Shown piece by piece: positions 36,478 to 45,054 of a DNA stretch of 64,000 nt. The first letter of the stretch is position 1. Every line of letters begins with the position of its first letter. Source of the stretch: Sphingobacterium sp. UGAL515B_05 (GTDB taxonomy: Bacteria; Bacteroidota; Bacteroidia; Sphingobacteriales; Sphingobacteriaceae); the NCBI RefSeq assembly GCF_033097525.1, contig NZ_CP109907.1, positions 1,240,001 to 1,304,000 on the forward strand, given 5' to 3'. A model generated the notes under the pieces. That model searched no databases. It saw only the letters and a list, made by a program, of their open reading frames with translations, and had not been told where the DNA came from. A program made the translations under genes and the position numbers.

Positions 36478-36768
36478 TTATATAGTACTGTAAAAGTCAA
36501 TAGTTTCGCCGTCTTTAATAGTAATGACAGCCTTTTTATACTTAGGAGCTCTACCAGATACGAAACCTGCTTTTGTGTAACGGCTTTTTGCTTTACCAGC
36601 TACTACTGCAGTGTTTACAGCAAGAACTGTAACACCAAACATAGCCTCAACAGCTGCTTTAATCTGGATTTTGTTTGCTCTGTGATCTACTTTGAAAGCG
36701 TAACGGTTTAATTTTTCCGTTAACAAAGAAGCTTTCTCAGTCAAGATAGGTTTTTTAATAATTTCCAT
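36478..36768 (-). CDS. rplW: Ribosomal protein L23
   Basis: L23 at the tunnel exit docks trigger factor and SRP. The 96-residue protein begins MEIIKKPILTEKASLL with the family motif RYAFKVDHRANKIQIKAAVE and the EAMFGVTVLAVNT turn, and ends KDGETIDFYSTI. It is 1 base after the rplD stop. Confidence 0.98.
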   Translation of the reverse strand: MEIIKKPILTEKASLLTEKLNRYAFKVDHRANKIQIKAAVEAMFGVTVLAVNTAVVAGKAKSRYTKAGFVSGRAPKYKKAVITIKDGETIDFYSTI

Positions 36769-36769
36769 A

Positions 36770-37399
36770 TTACTTAGCTAATGCTTCCTCCAAAGTTTTA
36801 ACAGAATCTGTAGTCAACAATAATTTTGTTGCATTTAATACATCATATGTATTTAAGTCAGATGCAACAATAACTTTTGCTTTTTTCAAGTTTCTGCTTG
36901 ATTTATAAACAATTTCATCGTAAGCTGGCAATACCAACAATGTTTTCTCATCAGCTACGTTCAACGCATTTATTAAAGCAACATAATTTTTAGTTTTGAT
37001 AGCATCGAATTTTACTTCATCCAATACCACAATGTTATTATCTTTTGCTTTGTAAGATAACGCTGATTTACGTGCCACTTGTTTCAATTTTTTGTTCAAT
37101 TTGAACGAGTAGTCACGAGGTTGAGGACCGAATACACGACCACCACCATTAAACAATGGAGATTTGATAGAACCCGCACGAGCACCACCAGTACCTTTTT
37201 GTTTGTGTAATTTACGAGTAGAACCCGCGATTTCGTTACGTTGTTTAGATTTGTGAGTTCCTTGGCGTTGGTTCGCTAAGTATTGTTTCACATCCAAATA
37301 GATCGCATGATCGTTAGGCTCTAACCCAAATACCGACTCAGGAAGTTGCACCTTGGCACCTGTTTCTTTACCTGATAAATTTAAAACTTTAACTTCCAT
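36770..37399 (-). CDS. rplD: Ribosomal protein L4
   Basis: L4 lines the exit tunnel and, in E. coli, autoregulates the S10 operon. The 209-residue protein has the tunnel loop region [20 protein letters not shown] with [20 protein letters not shown] and a C-terminal globular domain. The leader hairpins upstream of rplC make a similar control loop possible here. Confidence 0.98.
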   Translation of the reverse strand: MEVKVLNLSGKETGAKVQLPESVFGLEPNDHAIYLDVKQYLANQRQGTHKSKQRNEIAGSTRKLHKQKGTGGARAGSIKSPLFNGGGRVFGPQPRDYSFKLNKKLKQVARKSALSYKAKDNNIVVLDEVKFDAIKTKNYVALINALNVADEKTLLVLPAYDEIVYKSSRNLKKAKVIVASDLNTYDVLNATKLLLTTDSVKTLEEALAK

Positions 37400-37404
37400 C
37401 TCTA

Positions 37405-38022
37405 CTATTTGTCTACGATTACATAAGAACCTTTAGCTCCTGGAATGGAACCACTAACAACGATAAGGTTTTGCTCAGCGTAAACTTTCAACACCTGTAA
37501 GTTTTGAACTTTAACTCTGTCACCACCTGTACGACCAGCCATGCGCATACCTTTGAATACGCGTGAAGGCCATGATGAAGCACCTAATGAACCTGGAGCG
37601 CGTAATCTGTTGTGCTGACCGTGAGTCGCACCACCTACACCACCAAATCCATGACGTTTCATTACACCTTGGAAACCTTTACCTTTTGAAGTACCAACTA
37701 CATCTACGTACTCACCTTCTTCAAAAAGAGTAACGTCAACTACGTCACCAAGTTGTTTTGCATCTGGGAAAGTTTTAAACTCTACCAACTTACGCTTAGG
37801 CGTTGTGTTTGCTTTCGCAAAGTGCCCTTTCAAAGGAGCTGTCGTGTTTTTCTCCTTAGCTTCGTCGAAACCAAGTTGAATTGCCGAGTAGCCATCCTTT
37901 TCTTCCGTACGTATCTGCGTAACCACGCACGGCCCGGCCTGAATCACTGTACAAGGAATATTTTTCCCATCAGCGTTAAACAGGCTCGTCATTCCTACTT
38001 TTTTTCCAATAATACCTGACAT
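37405..38022 (-). CDS. rplC: Ribosomal protein L3
   Basis: L3 initiates large-subunit assembly. The 205-residue protein starts [20 protein letters not shown], followed by [40 protein letters not shown] and [20 protein letters not shown]. It is the first gene of the block in this window, preceded by its own promoter; rpsJ, which normally precedes it, is not upstream. Confidence 0.98.
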   Translation of the reverse strand: MSGIIGKKVGMTSLFNADGKNIPCTVIQAGPCVVTQIRTEEKDGYSAIQLGFDEAKEKNTTAPLKGHFAKANTTPKRKLVEFKTFPDAKQLGDVVDVTLFEEGEYVDVVGTSKGKGFQGVMKRHGFGGVGGATHGQHNRLRAPGSLGASSWPSRVFKGMRMAGRTGGDRVKVQNLQVLKVYAEQNLIVVSGSIPGAKGSYVIVDK

Positions 38023-38043
38023 GTTGTAAATTAATTAATTAAA

Positions 38044-38098
38044 AGTCCTTCGAAGCAGTAGGGCTTCGCTCAAGACATACTATCCCCATTAAGGGACT
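38044..38098 (-). promoter_or_regulatory. Leader fold upstream of rplC
   Basis: In the predicted 5' leader, a hairpin CGAAGC/GCTTCG (38051-38068, 6-base loop) sits next to an outer pairing between AGTCCTT (38044-38050) and AAGGGACT (38091-38098, one bulge). The fold fills the space from the predicted start of transcription to an AT-rich ribosome entry region, so it may be an autoregulatory leader. That is inference. Confidence 0.45.
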
Positions 38099-38099
38099 G

Positions 38100-38130
38100 C
38101 AAAGTTACAAACATTTTTATAACTGTCAAA
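38100..38130 (-). promoter_or_regulatory. Promoter of the ribosomal operon (TTTG-N19-TAACTTTG)
   Basis: On the minus strand TTTG (38127-38130) and TAACTTTG (38100-38107) are separated by 19 bases, matching the Bacteroidota sigma-factor consensus TTTG-N19-21-TAnnTTTG. Transcription would start near 38093, giving a leader of about 70 bases before rplC. Confidence 0.75.
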
Positions 38131-38359
38131 TAATTAGTGAATTATTTTTTTTATTTTCTACTTCTTTTTATCCCACCCTCCTATTTTGCGATTTATCCGC
38201 ACAACATTCCCAACATCAAATAAATGCTGCTCCAAAAAAATAAAATTAGTATTCCGAATTTATACTGCCATACAGCTGTCACAAGCTGCAGTAATTTTGA
38301 ACTGTCATACAACGCAGAAGGCGATGTATTGCTTACTAAAAACTTTAAATACGAGCATC
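38131..38359. other. Region between the ribosomal promoter and the DinB-family gene
   Basis: With the leader and promoter above, the gap between rplC and the DinB-family gene is 337 bases. The remaining part holds no open frame I trust. On the plus strand TAATTTTG at 38292-38299 matches the -7 box and could drive the DinB-family gene with a leader of about 50 to 60 bases. Confidence 0.45.
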
Positions 38360-38830
38360 ATGAAAACAGAAATCATTTCCAAGAACGAGCTACTTCAGCA
38401 TTGGTTAGGTCACAGAAATCTAACGAGACAGACTATTGAAAAATTTCCAGAACAGGAATTGTTCAATTATAAAGTAGAAGGCATGCGCACTTTTGCAGAT
38501 ATCATTAAAGAACTATTAGGTATTGCTGTACCAGGTCTCCGGGAGATTGTGAATAATAAAAGTGGTGAACTGAACGAAAATTTCAGTTATTCGACCAAAG
38601 CACAATTGCTTCAGGCCTGGGATGAAGCTACTCCTCAGATCAGTGAACTGTTCAATCAAATCTCTGAAGAGCGCTTTGCCGAAGAGTTCAACCTATTCGG
38701 CCAATACAAATCGCCCATTATCCACAGCATATTTTACTTTATCGACAATGAGATCCACCACCGCGGTCAGGGATTTGTTTATCTAAGATTACTTGGTATA
38801 GAACCTCCATTTTTTTGGGAAAGAGGTTAA
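38360..38830 (+). CDS. DinB-family (DUF664-like) four-helix protein
   Basis: A 156-residue protein of the DinB/YfiT superfamily. It has HWLGHRNLTRQTIEKFP at the start and the metal-binding end motif FIDNEIHHRGQG near residue 134. His residues in the first and last helices would form the three-His nickel/zinc site of the family. Members include thiol-dependent transferases and many uncharacterised proteins; I cannot give a substrate. The start at ATG 38360 was chosen because a longer in-frame reading to 38186 has no homology-like features. It is convergent with the WYL regulator and shares a terminator with it. Confidence 0.85.
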   Translation: MKTEIISKNELLQHWLGHRNLTRQTIEKFPEQELFNYKVEGMRTFADIIKELLGIAVPGLREIVNNKSGELNENFSYSTKAQLLQAWDEATPQISELFNQISEERFAEEFNLFGQYKSPIIHSIFYFIDNEIHHRGQGFVYLRLLGIEPPFFWERG

Positions 38831-38892
38831 ATAGATCATGTCTGCAATGAAAATTCCTTCTTAACAGAGCGCTGAAGTCTATTTTTATTATT

Positions 38893-38949
38893 GTACGCAA
38901 AAAACTTGTTCGGTACCTGTCCTTTCAGCCGAACAAGTTTTTTGCGTGC
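38893..38949. terminator. Bidirectional terminator with a 19-bp perfect core stem
   Basis: Bases 38895-38913 pair perfectly with 38929-38947 (15-base loop) and the stem extends by two more pairs, one of them a G-T pair. A-run and T-run tracts flank a CTTGTTCGG core. It lies between the convergent DinB-family and WYL regulator genes and can end both transcripts. Confidence 0.88.
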
Positions 38950-38981
38950 AATAGCAGCAAAGTTGATTTCGTCGTTTTTGA

Positions 38982-39935
38982 CTAAACTTGCTCCAATGCA
39001 GATGAGAGCAACCGCTTTACAACCTCTTTTAACGATTCGGGTTCAATAATTGTTCCTTTATCGGCAAACATCAGATACCAACGCGCAAAGCCATTCTCCA
39101 TATTAATGCTTTCAAAATGCATTTCCACATAATTATCGGTGACCGTTTCTTTTTGGAAACCAAAATAGTGGCGATCCCATTCCATATAGCGGGCCATATC
39201 CTTGTCCACTTGCACGACAACTTTTGTCGTGGGAACGTCATGACGTTTATTCAGAAAAGATGAAAGTTCAGGATGCTCCTTTGCAAAGTCATCGGCAAGT
39301 ATCCGAATATTGTTTATTCTATCCAAACGGAATTGCCTATAATCTTTCCGTAATCTACAAAAAGCAAGGACATACCAAAATTTGCTCTCCACAAAAATAC
39401 CCACAGCTTCGATTTCACGCCTTTCTGGAGTTTTATCGGAAGGCTTGGAATAATAGATTTCCACACATTTCTTTGCAGCGATACTTTCGATCAGTATATT
39501 GGTGCCATGGGTAAGCTTCTCATTGAATTGATGACGCCCACCGCGCACCAGAAAGTTATCCCCTACTAAGGCTACCTGTTCTTTTTCGTTACCCCGTAAT
39601 ATGGCTTTCATCTTCAGTAATGCCGTGGTAAAATGATGCGCAAGATTCCGATCTGTATACTTTTCCACCAGTTTCTCCGCTGCCACAAAACTCAATGCCT
39701 CCTCTCGGGTAAATTGTAGGGGCGGCATCTTATATCCCTCCACCAAAGAATAACCGCTTCCCGCTTCACCATAAATCGGAATTCCAGCTTGCATCAGGGA
39801 TCTGATATCACGATAAATCGTACGCTGACTTACCTCATAACGCGCTGCCAAAGCGGCGGCGGTGACCACAGGTTTTGCCTGTAGATGCATGTAAATAGCA
39901 AGTATACGGTCGAATCTCTTTTGAATATCGGTCAT
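38982..39935 (-). CDS. WYL-domain HTH transcriptional regulator (YafY-like)
   Basis: A 317-residue regulator with an N-terminal DeoR-type HTH (about 5-60, AALAARYEVSQRTIYRDIRS) and a C-terminal WYL domain whose motif reads KFWYVLAFCRLRKDYRQFRL (about 185-205), followed by the WCX extension to the end. WYL domains bind nucleotide-like or nucleic-acid ligands and often control stress or defence genes. The target here is unknown. No adjacent gene is an obvious target, though it is convergent with the DinB-family gene. A 514-base gap lies upstream. Confidence 0.92.
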   Translation of the reverse strand: MTDIQKRFDRILAIYMHLQAKPVVTAAALAARYEVSQRTIYRDIRSLMQAGIPIYGEAGSGYSLVEGYKMPPLQFTREEALSFVAAEKLVEKYTDRNLAHHFTTALLKMKAILRGNEKEQVALVGDNFLVRGGRHQFNEKLTHGTNILIESIAAKKCVEIYYSKPSDKTPERREIEAVGIFVESKFWYVLAFCRLRKDYRQFRLDRINNIRILADDFAKEHPELSSFLNKRHDVPTTKVVVQVDKDMARYMEWDRHYFGFQKETVTDNYVEMHFESINMENGFARWYLMFADKGTIIEPESLKEVVKRLLSSALEQV

Positions 39936-40175
39936 TGGGATAAAGGTACGAAAAGACCAAATGATTTAGGAATGAATTTTAGTCACAAAAAAGGTATCAT
40001 TTTAAATTATGGAACACGACAGATACAATGCATCAACGTATTTAATTCTGCTCGCCTATCTTTATCGGACATGTATCAAATATAAAACCTACCTATAACT
40101 TGCTTCTTCAGGAGTACATAATTAGCAAGTAATATCAGATTCCTAATCAAAAAAGGAGTAGCACTATTTTTACTC
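39936..40175. other. Gene-free region upstream of the WYL regulator
   Basis: This is the left part of a 514-base space without a credible gene. I see no clear promoter box with -7 and -33 parts. The right part contains the palindrome at 40176-40230 and the terminator at 40371-40405. Confidence 0.5.
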
Positions 40176-40230
40176 GGGTTTAACAGGGGGTTAGCAGGGG
40201 TACTACCCCTGCTAACCCCCTGTTAAACCC
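40176..40230. repeat. Perfect 55-bp palindrome built from an 11-12-bp unit
   Basis: Bases 40176-40202 and 40204-40230 are perfect inverted repeats of 27 bp around one central base (C at 40203). Each arm is made of near-repeats of ACCCCTGCTA (variant ACCCCCTGTTA), and a further CCCCTGCTAA continues just outside the right arm. The sequence is far GC-richer than its surroundings. It has no T-run after it, so it does not look like a terminator. It lies between the WYL regulator and the GH88 operon's terminator. Confidence 0.9.
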
Positions 40231-40370
40231 CTGCTAATTTAAAAACTGATATAAGCTTGTTATACCAATATGCACTGCACTAGATGAGAGAGATTGTATC
40301 TGATAGAGAACAGGATCAAATACAACATAAAGAAACTAGGTTTTAATAGAGCGGATTAAATCCAATAAAA

Positions 40371-40405
40371 CAAAAAAAGTGAAGTATATTACATACTTCA
40401 CTTTT
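40371..40405 (-). terminator. Terminator of the SusCD operon
   Basis: A perfect 13-bp stem, AAAAGTGAAGTAT (40375-40387) with ATACTTCACTTTT (40393-40405), is followed on the minus strand by T-rich sequence. It lies 45 bases beyond the GH88 stop. Confidence 0.82.
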
Positions 40406-40449
40406 CCTCATCGTGTTAATAACTTTGTTGAAAACTAAAAAAACTACTG

Positions 40450-41724
40450 TTATTGTTTGATGACCTTTTCTCCTCGGAGCAACCGGTCGTATCGCACTAA
40501 TGCCTCCACGTAGTAGTAATCGGCATAGGTCAAGGGCACATCTACTTCTGTTTTATGCGGAATGGATCCGACGCTATGTTTCAAGACGTAGCCACCGGCT
40601 TCCTTGTAATCTGCTTTGTAGGGTTTAGAAGAAAGCGACCGCAGCATTTGTTCAGCTTTAGAAATATACAGCTGGCTTTCGCTGCCCCTTGTATATTGCG
40701 CCAATTCCAGCAGAGCCGAAGCAGTTACTGAAGCTGTCGACACATCGCGAAGATCTTTCTGGCTATAATATTTACTATCTGGAGTAAGCTTGTTCTGGTC
40801 CATATCCCAATAAGGAATCAGGTCTTTTGGAAGATTAGGATGATTCAGATAAAACTGAGCAATATGCCTAGCCTGCTCTAAATATTTCTTGTCGCCCGTT
40901 TCGCGGTACATCATCGTATACCCATAAAGTCCCCAAGACTGGCCCCTAGCCCATGAGGATTCATCAAAAGCACCTTGTGCCGTCTTTCTCGAAATAATAC
41001 GTCCATCTTTCGGATTGTAATCCACCACATGGTAGGAACTATAATCTTTTCGGTAATGATTGATCATCGTTGTATTGGCATGCGTTACAGCAATATCACG
41101 ATAGCGTTTGTCTCCTGTTATCTTGGAAACTTCGGTCAAAAACTCCAGGTTCATCATATTGTCGATGATCACCGGATAGGTCCAGGGCTGGCCATCCCAG
41201 TTTTTGCCACCGTCCCATGAACGAATCGTTTGCGGTGCTTCATGGAAACGTGTTGCCAACGATGCTGCTCCCGTACTTAAAATTTCCTTATAGGCAGCTG
41301 AATCTCCTGTCAAACGTAATGCATTACCAAAGCTGCAGTACAACATAAAACCCAAATCATGTGTTCCCTTGTTGTTCTTTTCCTTCTCGAGTTCTTTCAA
41401 TTTGCTTTTTGCCTCCGTTAATAGCTTCTCATCTTTAGTATATTCATAGAGATAGAGTACTGTACCGGGATAAAATCCAGAACACCACCAACTCGAACCC
41501 CAATTCACATATTTACCATCTTTATAAGTCGTGGGCATATCGGATTCATTGATCGATGCTGCGAGGTAAGCGATTTGTTTATGTGCATCTTCTAAATTGG
41601 TACGGACAAATTCTTTGTCAAGCCCCAATTTTGCTGTCCCTAAGTTTCGCTGACTGGAACAGGAAATTCCCTGCATTCCTAGCCCTATCATTAAAGCTCC
41701 CGTAATATAGTGTTGTATCTTCAT
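40450..41724 (-). CDS. GH88-family unsaturated glucuronyl hydrolase, lipoprotein
   Basis: GH88 enzymes remove 4,5-unsaturated uronic acid from the non-reducing end of lyase-made oligosaccharides by hydrating the double bond. The 424-residue protein has a lipobox GISC (Cys22), so it is probably membrane-anchored in the periplasm. The (alpha/alpha)6 core shows WWCSGFYPG, Asp123 in THDLGF and Asp188 in IIDNMMNLE, where the Bacillus enzyme has Asp88 and Asp149. It also has AFDESSWARGQSWGLYGY and the end TYADYYYVEALVRY. It is the last gene of the SusCD operon, 42 bases after the DUF2264 gene. It closely resembles the second GH88 at 52535. Confidence 0.93.
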   Translation of the reverse strand: MKIQHYITGALMIGLGMQGISCSSQRNLGTAKLGLDKEFVRTNLEDAHKQIAYLAASINESDMPTTYKDGKYVNWGSSWWCSGFYPGTVLYLYEYTKDEKLLTEAKSKLKELEKEKNNKGTHDLGFMLYCSFGNALRLTGDSAAYKEILSTGAASLATRFHEAPQTIRSWDGGKNWDGQPWTYPVIIDNMMNLEFLTEVSKITGDKRYRDIAVTHANTTMINHYRKDYSSYHVVDYNPKDGRIISRKTAQGAFDESSWARGQSWGLYGYTMMYRETGDKKYLEQARHIAQFYLNHPNLPKDLIPYWDMDQNKLTPDSKYYSQKDLRDVSTASVTASALLELAQYTRGSESQLYISKAEQMLRSLSSKPYKADYKEAGGYVLKHSVGSIPHKTEVDVPLTYADYYYVEALVRYDRLLRGEKVIKQ

Positions 41725-41766
41725 TTTATCCAGTCCTTAATCTTTTGCTTTTTTATTCTTTTTTGT

Positions 41767-43041
41767 TTAATAACTTACATAATAGTCTTTGGGAAATTGC
41801 TCTGCATTCCAGCATTTTTGGGAAGTCCAGGGTTGTGGAGCACAGGTCCAAAACTCATCGTCTGCCGGTAACCCCAATGGCAAGAATGATAGGGAGGCCA
41901 CATACATAGAGCCTGCGTTTGTATAGTAATCTGCGAGATTGGATTGTTTGTCACCTACCACCCCCATACGCAGCCATCCTGATGGAGCAAAGGTTTTATC
42001 GATATAAATATGCCTTAATACCGCTGTAAGAGCTGCCCGAACCTGCCCCTTCGAGATATCTTCGGGGAGCTTGTTCTCTAAAGCAACTGTCGCTAAGGGT
42101 TGGAATGCTGCATTCTTATAAGTTGAGGAGCGTCCAACAACAACATAGTGACCTTCTGGAGAAATCATACGTTCCAAATGATGCGCATAGCGCTGCATTC
42201 GTTTATACGCTCTATCATACATTTCTTTATATTTTCCGCCGGCGGTAATATTATGGCGTAGCGACTCCACCTGCATGCAATGAATCACATACCCATTGTA
42301 ATGATCAAAACTAAAACGGGCTCCGTCGCTGTACCAGCCATCTCCCACGTACCATTCCTGATCAAATTTATTGACCGCATAATCGATCTTTTCTCTCGCA
42401 CATTCCTCTCCTATGCTATAAAGAAATGTTTCTGTCATAGCGGCAAACAGCAGCCAATTGCTCTCATTCGGCTTGATTTTCCGCAGCAATTTGAATTCTT
42501 CAACTACTCTCTTTTTAGTCACTTGGTCCAAAGGCTGCCATAAAGCTTGAGGAGCTCTCAAAAAGGCTAATGCAAGATGCGCCGCATCGACGAGTGTTTG
42601 GGATGAAGGACCTCGCCAGGTAAAATAATCCGGCGATTTAGGATCTACACCATATTGTATACCCAGTAATGCTTGGTCACGTAATTTTTTACGCAATTGA
42701 CCTTCTTCAGTTGCGTCATCTGGTAAGGCCAACCAAGGAGCCATACCTGCCAACAAACGACCGAAAGCTTCCAGGTATCCGACTCCAGGGTCTCTACTAT
42801 CGAAAGTAGGACTCACTTCCATCGGCATATTTTTACGCCATTGTTGCTTACTGATATTGCTTAATATTGGAGCAGCCATCTTATATAAAATAGATACCCA
42901 ATAGGCACGATCGTTCTCGCTGTAATTATTTCTTTCCGACGCGGCAACATTGGCTTTCGCTTCACCAGCAAAAGATGTCGCCAGTGCGCCCATTCCGGCA
43001 CCGCCCAATAGTTTTAATAAGAGTCTTCTTTTCATTGACAT
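41767..43041 (-). CDS. DUF2264 protein with an exported signal
   Basis: A 424-residue DUF2264-family protein with an N-terminal Arg-rich, Tat-like leader (KRRLLLKLLGGAG). The helical (alpha/alpha)-type core includes YLEAFGRLLAGMAPWLALPD, GWYSDGARFSFDHYNGYVIH and PEGHYVVVGRSSTYKNAAF, typical of family members that accompany GH88/GH105 enzymes in polysaccharide loci. From memory some DUF2264 members have been reported as glucuronidase-like glycosidases, but I am not certain of that. It lies between susD and the GH88 gene in an operon. Confidence 0.85.
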   Translation of the reverse strand: MSMKRRLLLKLLGGAGMGALATSFAGEAKANVAASERNNYSENDRAYWVSILYKMAAPILSNISKQQWRKNMPMEVSPTFDSRDPGVGYLEAFGRLLAGMAPWLALPDDATEEGQLRKKLRDQALLGIQYGVDPKSPDYFTWRGPSSQTLVDAAHLALAFLRAPQALWQPLDQVTKKRVVEEFKLLRKIKPNESNWLLFAAMTETFLYSIGEECAREKIDYAVNKFDQEWYVGDGWYSDGARFSFDHYNGYVIHCMQVESLRHNITAGGKYKEMYDRAYKRMQRYAHHLERMISPEGHYVVVGRSSTYKNAAFQPLATVALENKLPEDISKGQVRAALTAVLRHIYIDKTFAPSGWLRMGVVGDKQSNLADYYTNAGSMYVASLSFLPLGLPADDEFWTCAPQPWTSQKCWNAEQFPKDYYVSY

Positions 43042-43197
43042 TGGTTTATAACGAACACAATCGAAGTGTTACACAAAACATTAAAAATCTTTATTTTACG
43101 CTAAAAAAACAAATCAAAAAAAATCAATCGCTCTAGCAAACGATTGCGTGAGCGATTGATAACAACTTCTTTACGTGGGAAGTCATTTAGTTTTCTT

Positions 43198-45042
43198 TTA
43201 CCAACCTGTATTTTGTGTTAAACTGGTATTTCGTTGTCTTTCCAATTCAGGGATAGGCCATGTATAAAGCTGATCTCCTAAATAGGTATATTTATCTACA
43301 ATAGCACCCCAAGGTTGTTTGTTTCCAGCGTTACCACTAAATACCTGCTCCTTCCAGGATCTCCACCTTAACTCATCAAAATAGATAACACCTTCTCCAA
43401 ATAGCTCTCTCCTACGTTCGTTACGAATTCGGCTAGTTAGATCGGCCTTACCGCTCACAGTCGTCGCTGCAGAGCTATTCAACAGCCCTACTTTAGCACG
43501 AGCGCGAACCTCATTCACTTTATCGACGGCAGGTCCTGTCTGTCCTTTTTCATTTAAAGCTTCGGCCCATAATAATAACACATCTGCGTAACGTATCACC
43601 GGATAATCAATATCACCTGCAACCCTGCTTGGAATAGGAGGTTTCCCGCCTTCATATACAAATTTACGCGGCAGGTAGAAAAACTGACTTTCAATATCCG
43701 TCCTTAGGTCAAAAACATTGTTTAATTGCTCAATATGTGGCCATCTAGACGTGAACGTTTGATCTGACGTACCATTCATTCCTACAAAAGTAGAGTAGGG
43801 TAAAATGACATTGGCACTTAATCGTGGATCTCGGTTTTCGAAGGCTTTCTTTAACCGGGCCTCATTTCCATTTGGCAGATACAGCCCAAAATCAAGTCCT
43901 CGTTTTGGATCGATCAAATCTGTGTATTTAGCGGGTTTGTTATTGGCCTGCGCTACTTGCTGTACATTGTCACGTATGAAATAGATTTCTCTCTTCGCTG
44001 GTGCCATAGCGTTATAGCCCGGGATTACATCATCCCAGTTAAATTTACTGCCATCTTTGTTCTCGTATAAGTCCACAAAATCCGGACTAACCAAATAGCT
44101 ATCCCAATTGGAACCAAACGCTGAACGGCTACCAAAATAGAATTGCATGGTCGATCCATAATTATCTAATGCAATGTTCTGAATGGAAAAAATCATCTCG
44201 TCAGATTTTTCGTTGGCGGCGGTGAACAGGGTCTTATAATCTGAAAATAGTTGATGACCTGCATCTTTAACCGCCTGAAAATCTGCAATCGCCTTATCCC
44301 AGTCCTGTAGATACATATACACTTTACCACGCAACGCATAGGCAGCAGACTTCGTGATACGACCAAAATCTTTACTTCCAGCCGGAAATTTAGTTGGCAA
44401 ATTAGTTTCGGCAATACAATCACTCAGATCTTTTAGTATAAAATCCCAAACCTCTTTTTCAGTATTTCTAGGTTTAGTAGCCTCGTTGTAATTGATCGGA
44501 GCGTCATATATAGGCACCCCTCTATACAATTGATTTAATCTGTAGTAATAAAATGCTCTTAAAAATTTCACTTCCGCCAATAGACGTGCTTTCTTCTCAG
44601 GTGCAGAAGGGGAAATGTTACTTATTCCATAAATGGCATCATTTGAACGATGTACACTTTCATATAACTCCTTCCAGACATCGGCAAAAAGTCCTGTTGA
44701 AGTATTGGCGGTAGCATTCAACAAGGGATCACCTCCCCTAGGTATCAGCGTATTGGATAAACGATCATATTGGTAAAGTTCACGATTATTTGTTCCGCCG
44801 GTTGAATATCCAAAACGCAATGCCTGATAAACTCCATTTACACCAAGATCGGTGTAGTTATCTGTTGTCCACATTTTATCCTCAGGGACTTGCGTGTTTG
44901 ATGTGATATCCAATAAATCCTTTTTACAGGAGCCCATTGTCCCTAAAACGATAGCCAACATGGATATGCGCCCCAAGCACTTATTATATTGTTTGTAATG
45001 CGTAAATAATCTTCGCATACCTATAGTTATTATTTTCTTCAT
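43198..45042 (-). CDS. SusD/RagB-family glycan-binding lipoprotein
   Basis: SusD-like lipoproteins sit on the outer membrane surface and cap the SusC transporter, delivering glycans. The 614-residue protein has a lipobox MGSC (Cys39), the TPR-type helices with ALRGKVYMYLQDWDKAIADF and the C-terminal SusD segment IRYADVLLLWAEALNEKGQT with NEVRARAKVGLL and FDELRW. The lipobox lies unusually deep (residue 39), so an internal Met such as Met9 could be the true start. The gene is 12 bases after susC. The family is certain, the glycan is not. Confidence 0.96.
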   Translation of the reverse strand: MKKIITIGMRRLFTHYKQYNKCLGRISMLAIVLGTMGSCKKDLLDITSNTQVPEDKMWTTDNYTDLGVNGVYQALRFGYSTGGTNNRELYQYDRLSNTLIPRGGDPLLNATANTSTGLFADVWKELYESVHRSNDAIYGISNISPSAPEKKARLLAEVKFLRAFYYYRLNQLYRGVPIYDAPINYNEATKPRNTEKEVWDFILKDLSDCIAETNLPTKFPAGSKDFGRITKSAAYALRGKVYMYLQDWDKAIADFQAVKDAGHQLFSDYKTLFTAANEKSDEMIFSIQNIALDNYGSTMQFYFGSRSAFGSNWDSYLVSPDFVDLYENKDGSKFNWDDVIPGYNAMAPAKREIYFIRDNVQQVAQANNKPAKYTDLIDPKRGLDFGLYLPNGNEARLKKAFENRDPRLSANVILPYSTFVGMNGTSDQTFTSRWPHIEQLNNVFDLRTDIESQFFYLPRKFVYEGGKPPIPSRVAGDIDYPVIRYADVLLLWAEALNEKGQTGPAVDKVNEVRARAKVGLLNSSAATTVSGKADLTSRIRNERRRELFGEGVIYFDELRWRSWKEQVFSGNAGNKQPWGAIVDKYTYLGDQLYTWPIPELERQRNTSLTQNTGW

Positions 45043-45054
45043 TTGTTCTTAGTA

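Noticed and set aside
38186..38359. Longer N-terminal reading of the DinB-family gene
   Set aside because: The extra 58 residues have no domain-like features and the start at 38360 fits the family length.
39885..40085. Short plus-strand frame overlapping the WYL regulator start
   Set aside because: It overlaps a well-supported gene and has no recognisable protein features.
40176..40230. The palindrome as a terminator or CRISPR repeat
   Set aside because: No T-run follows it in either direction and there are no spaced repeats with unique spacers.
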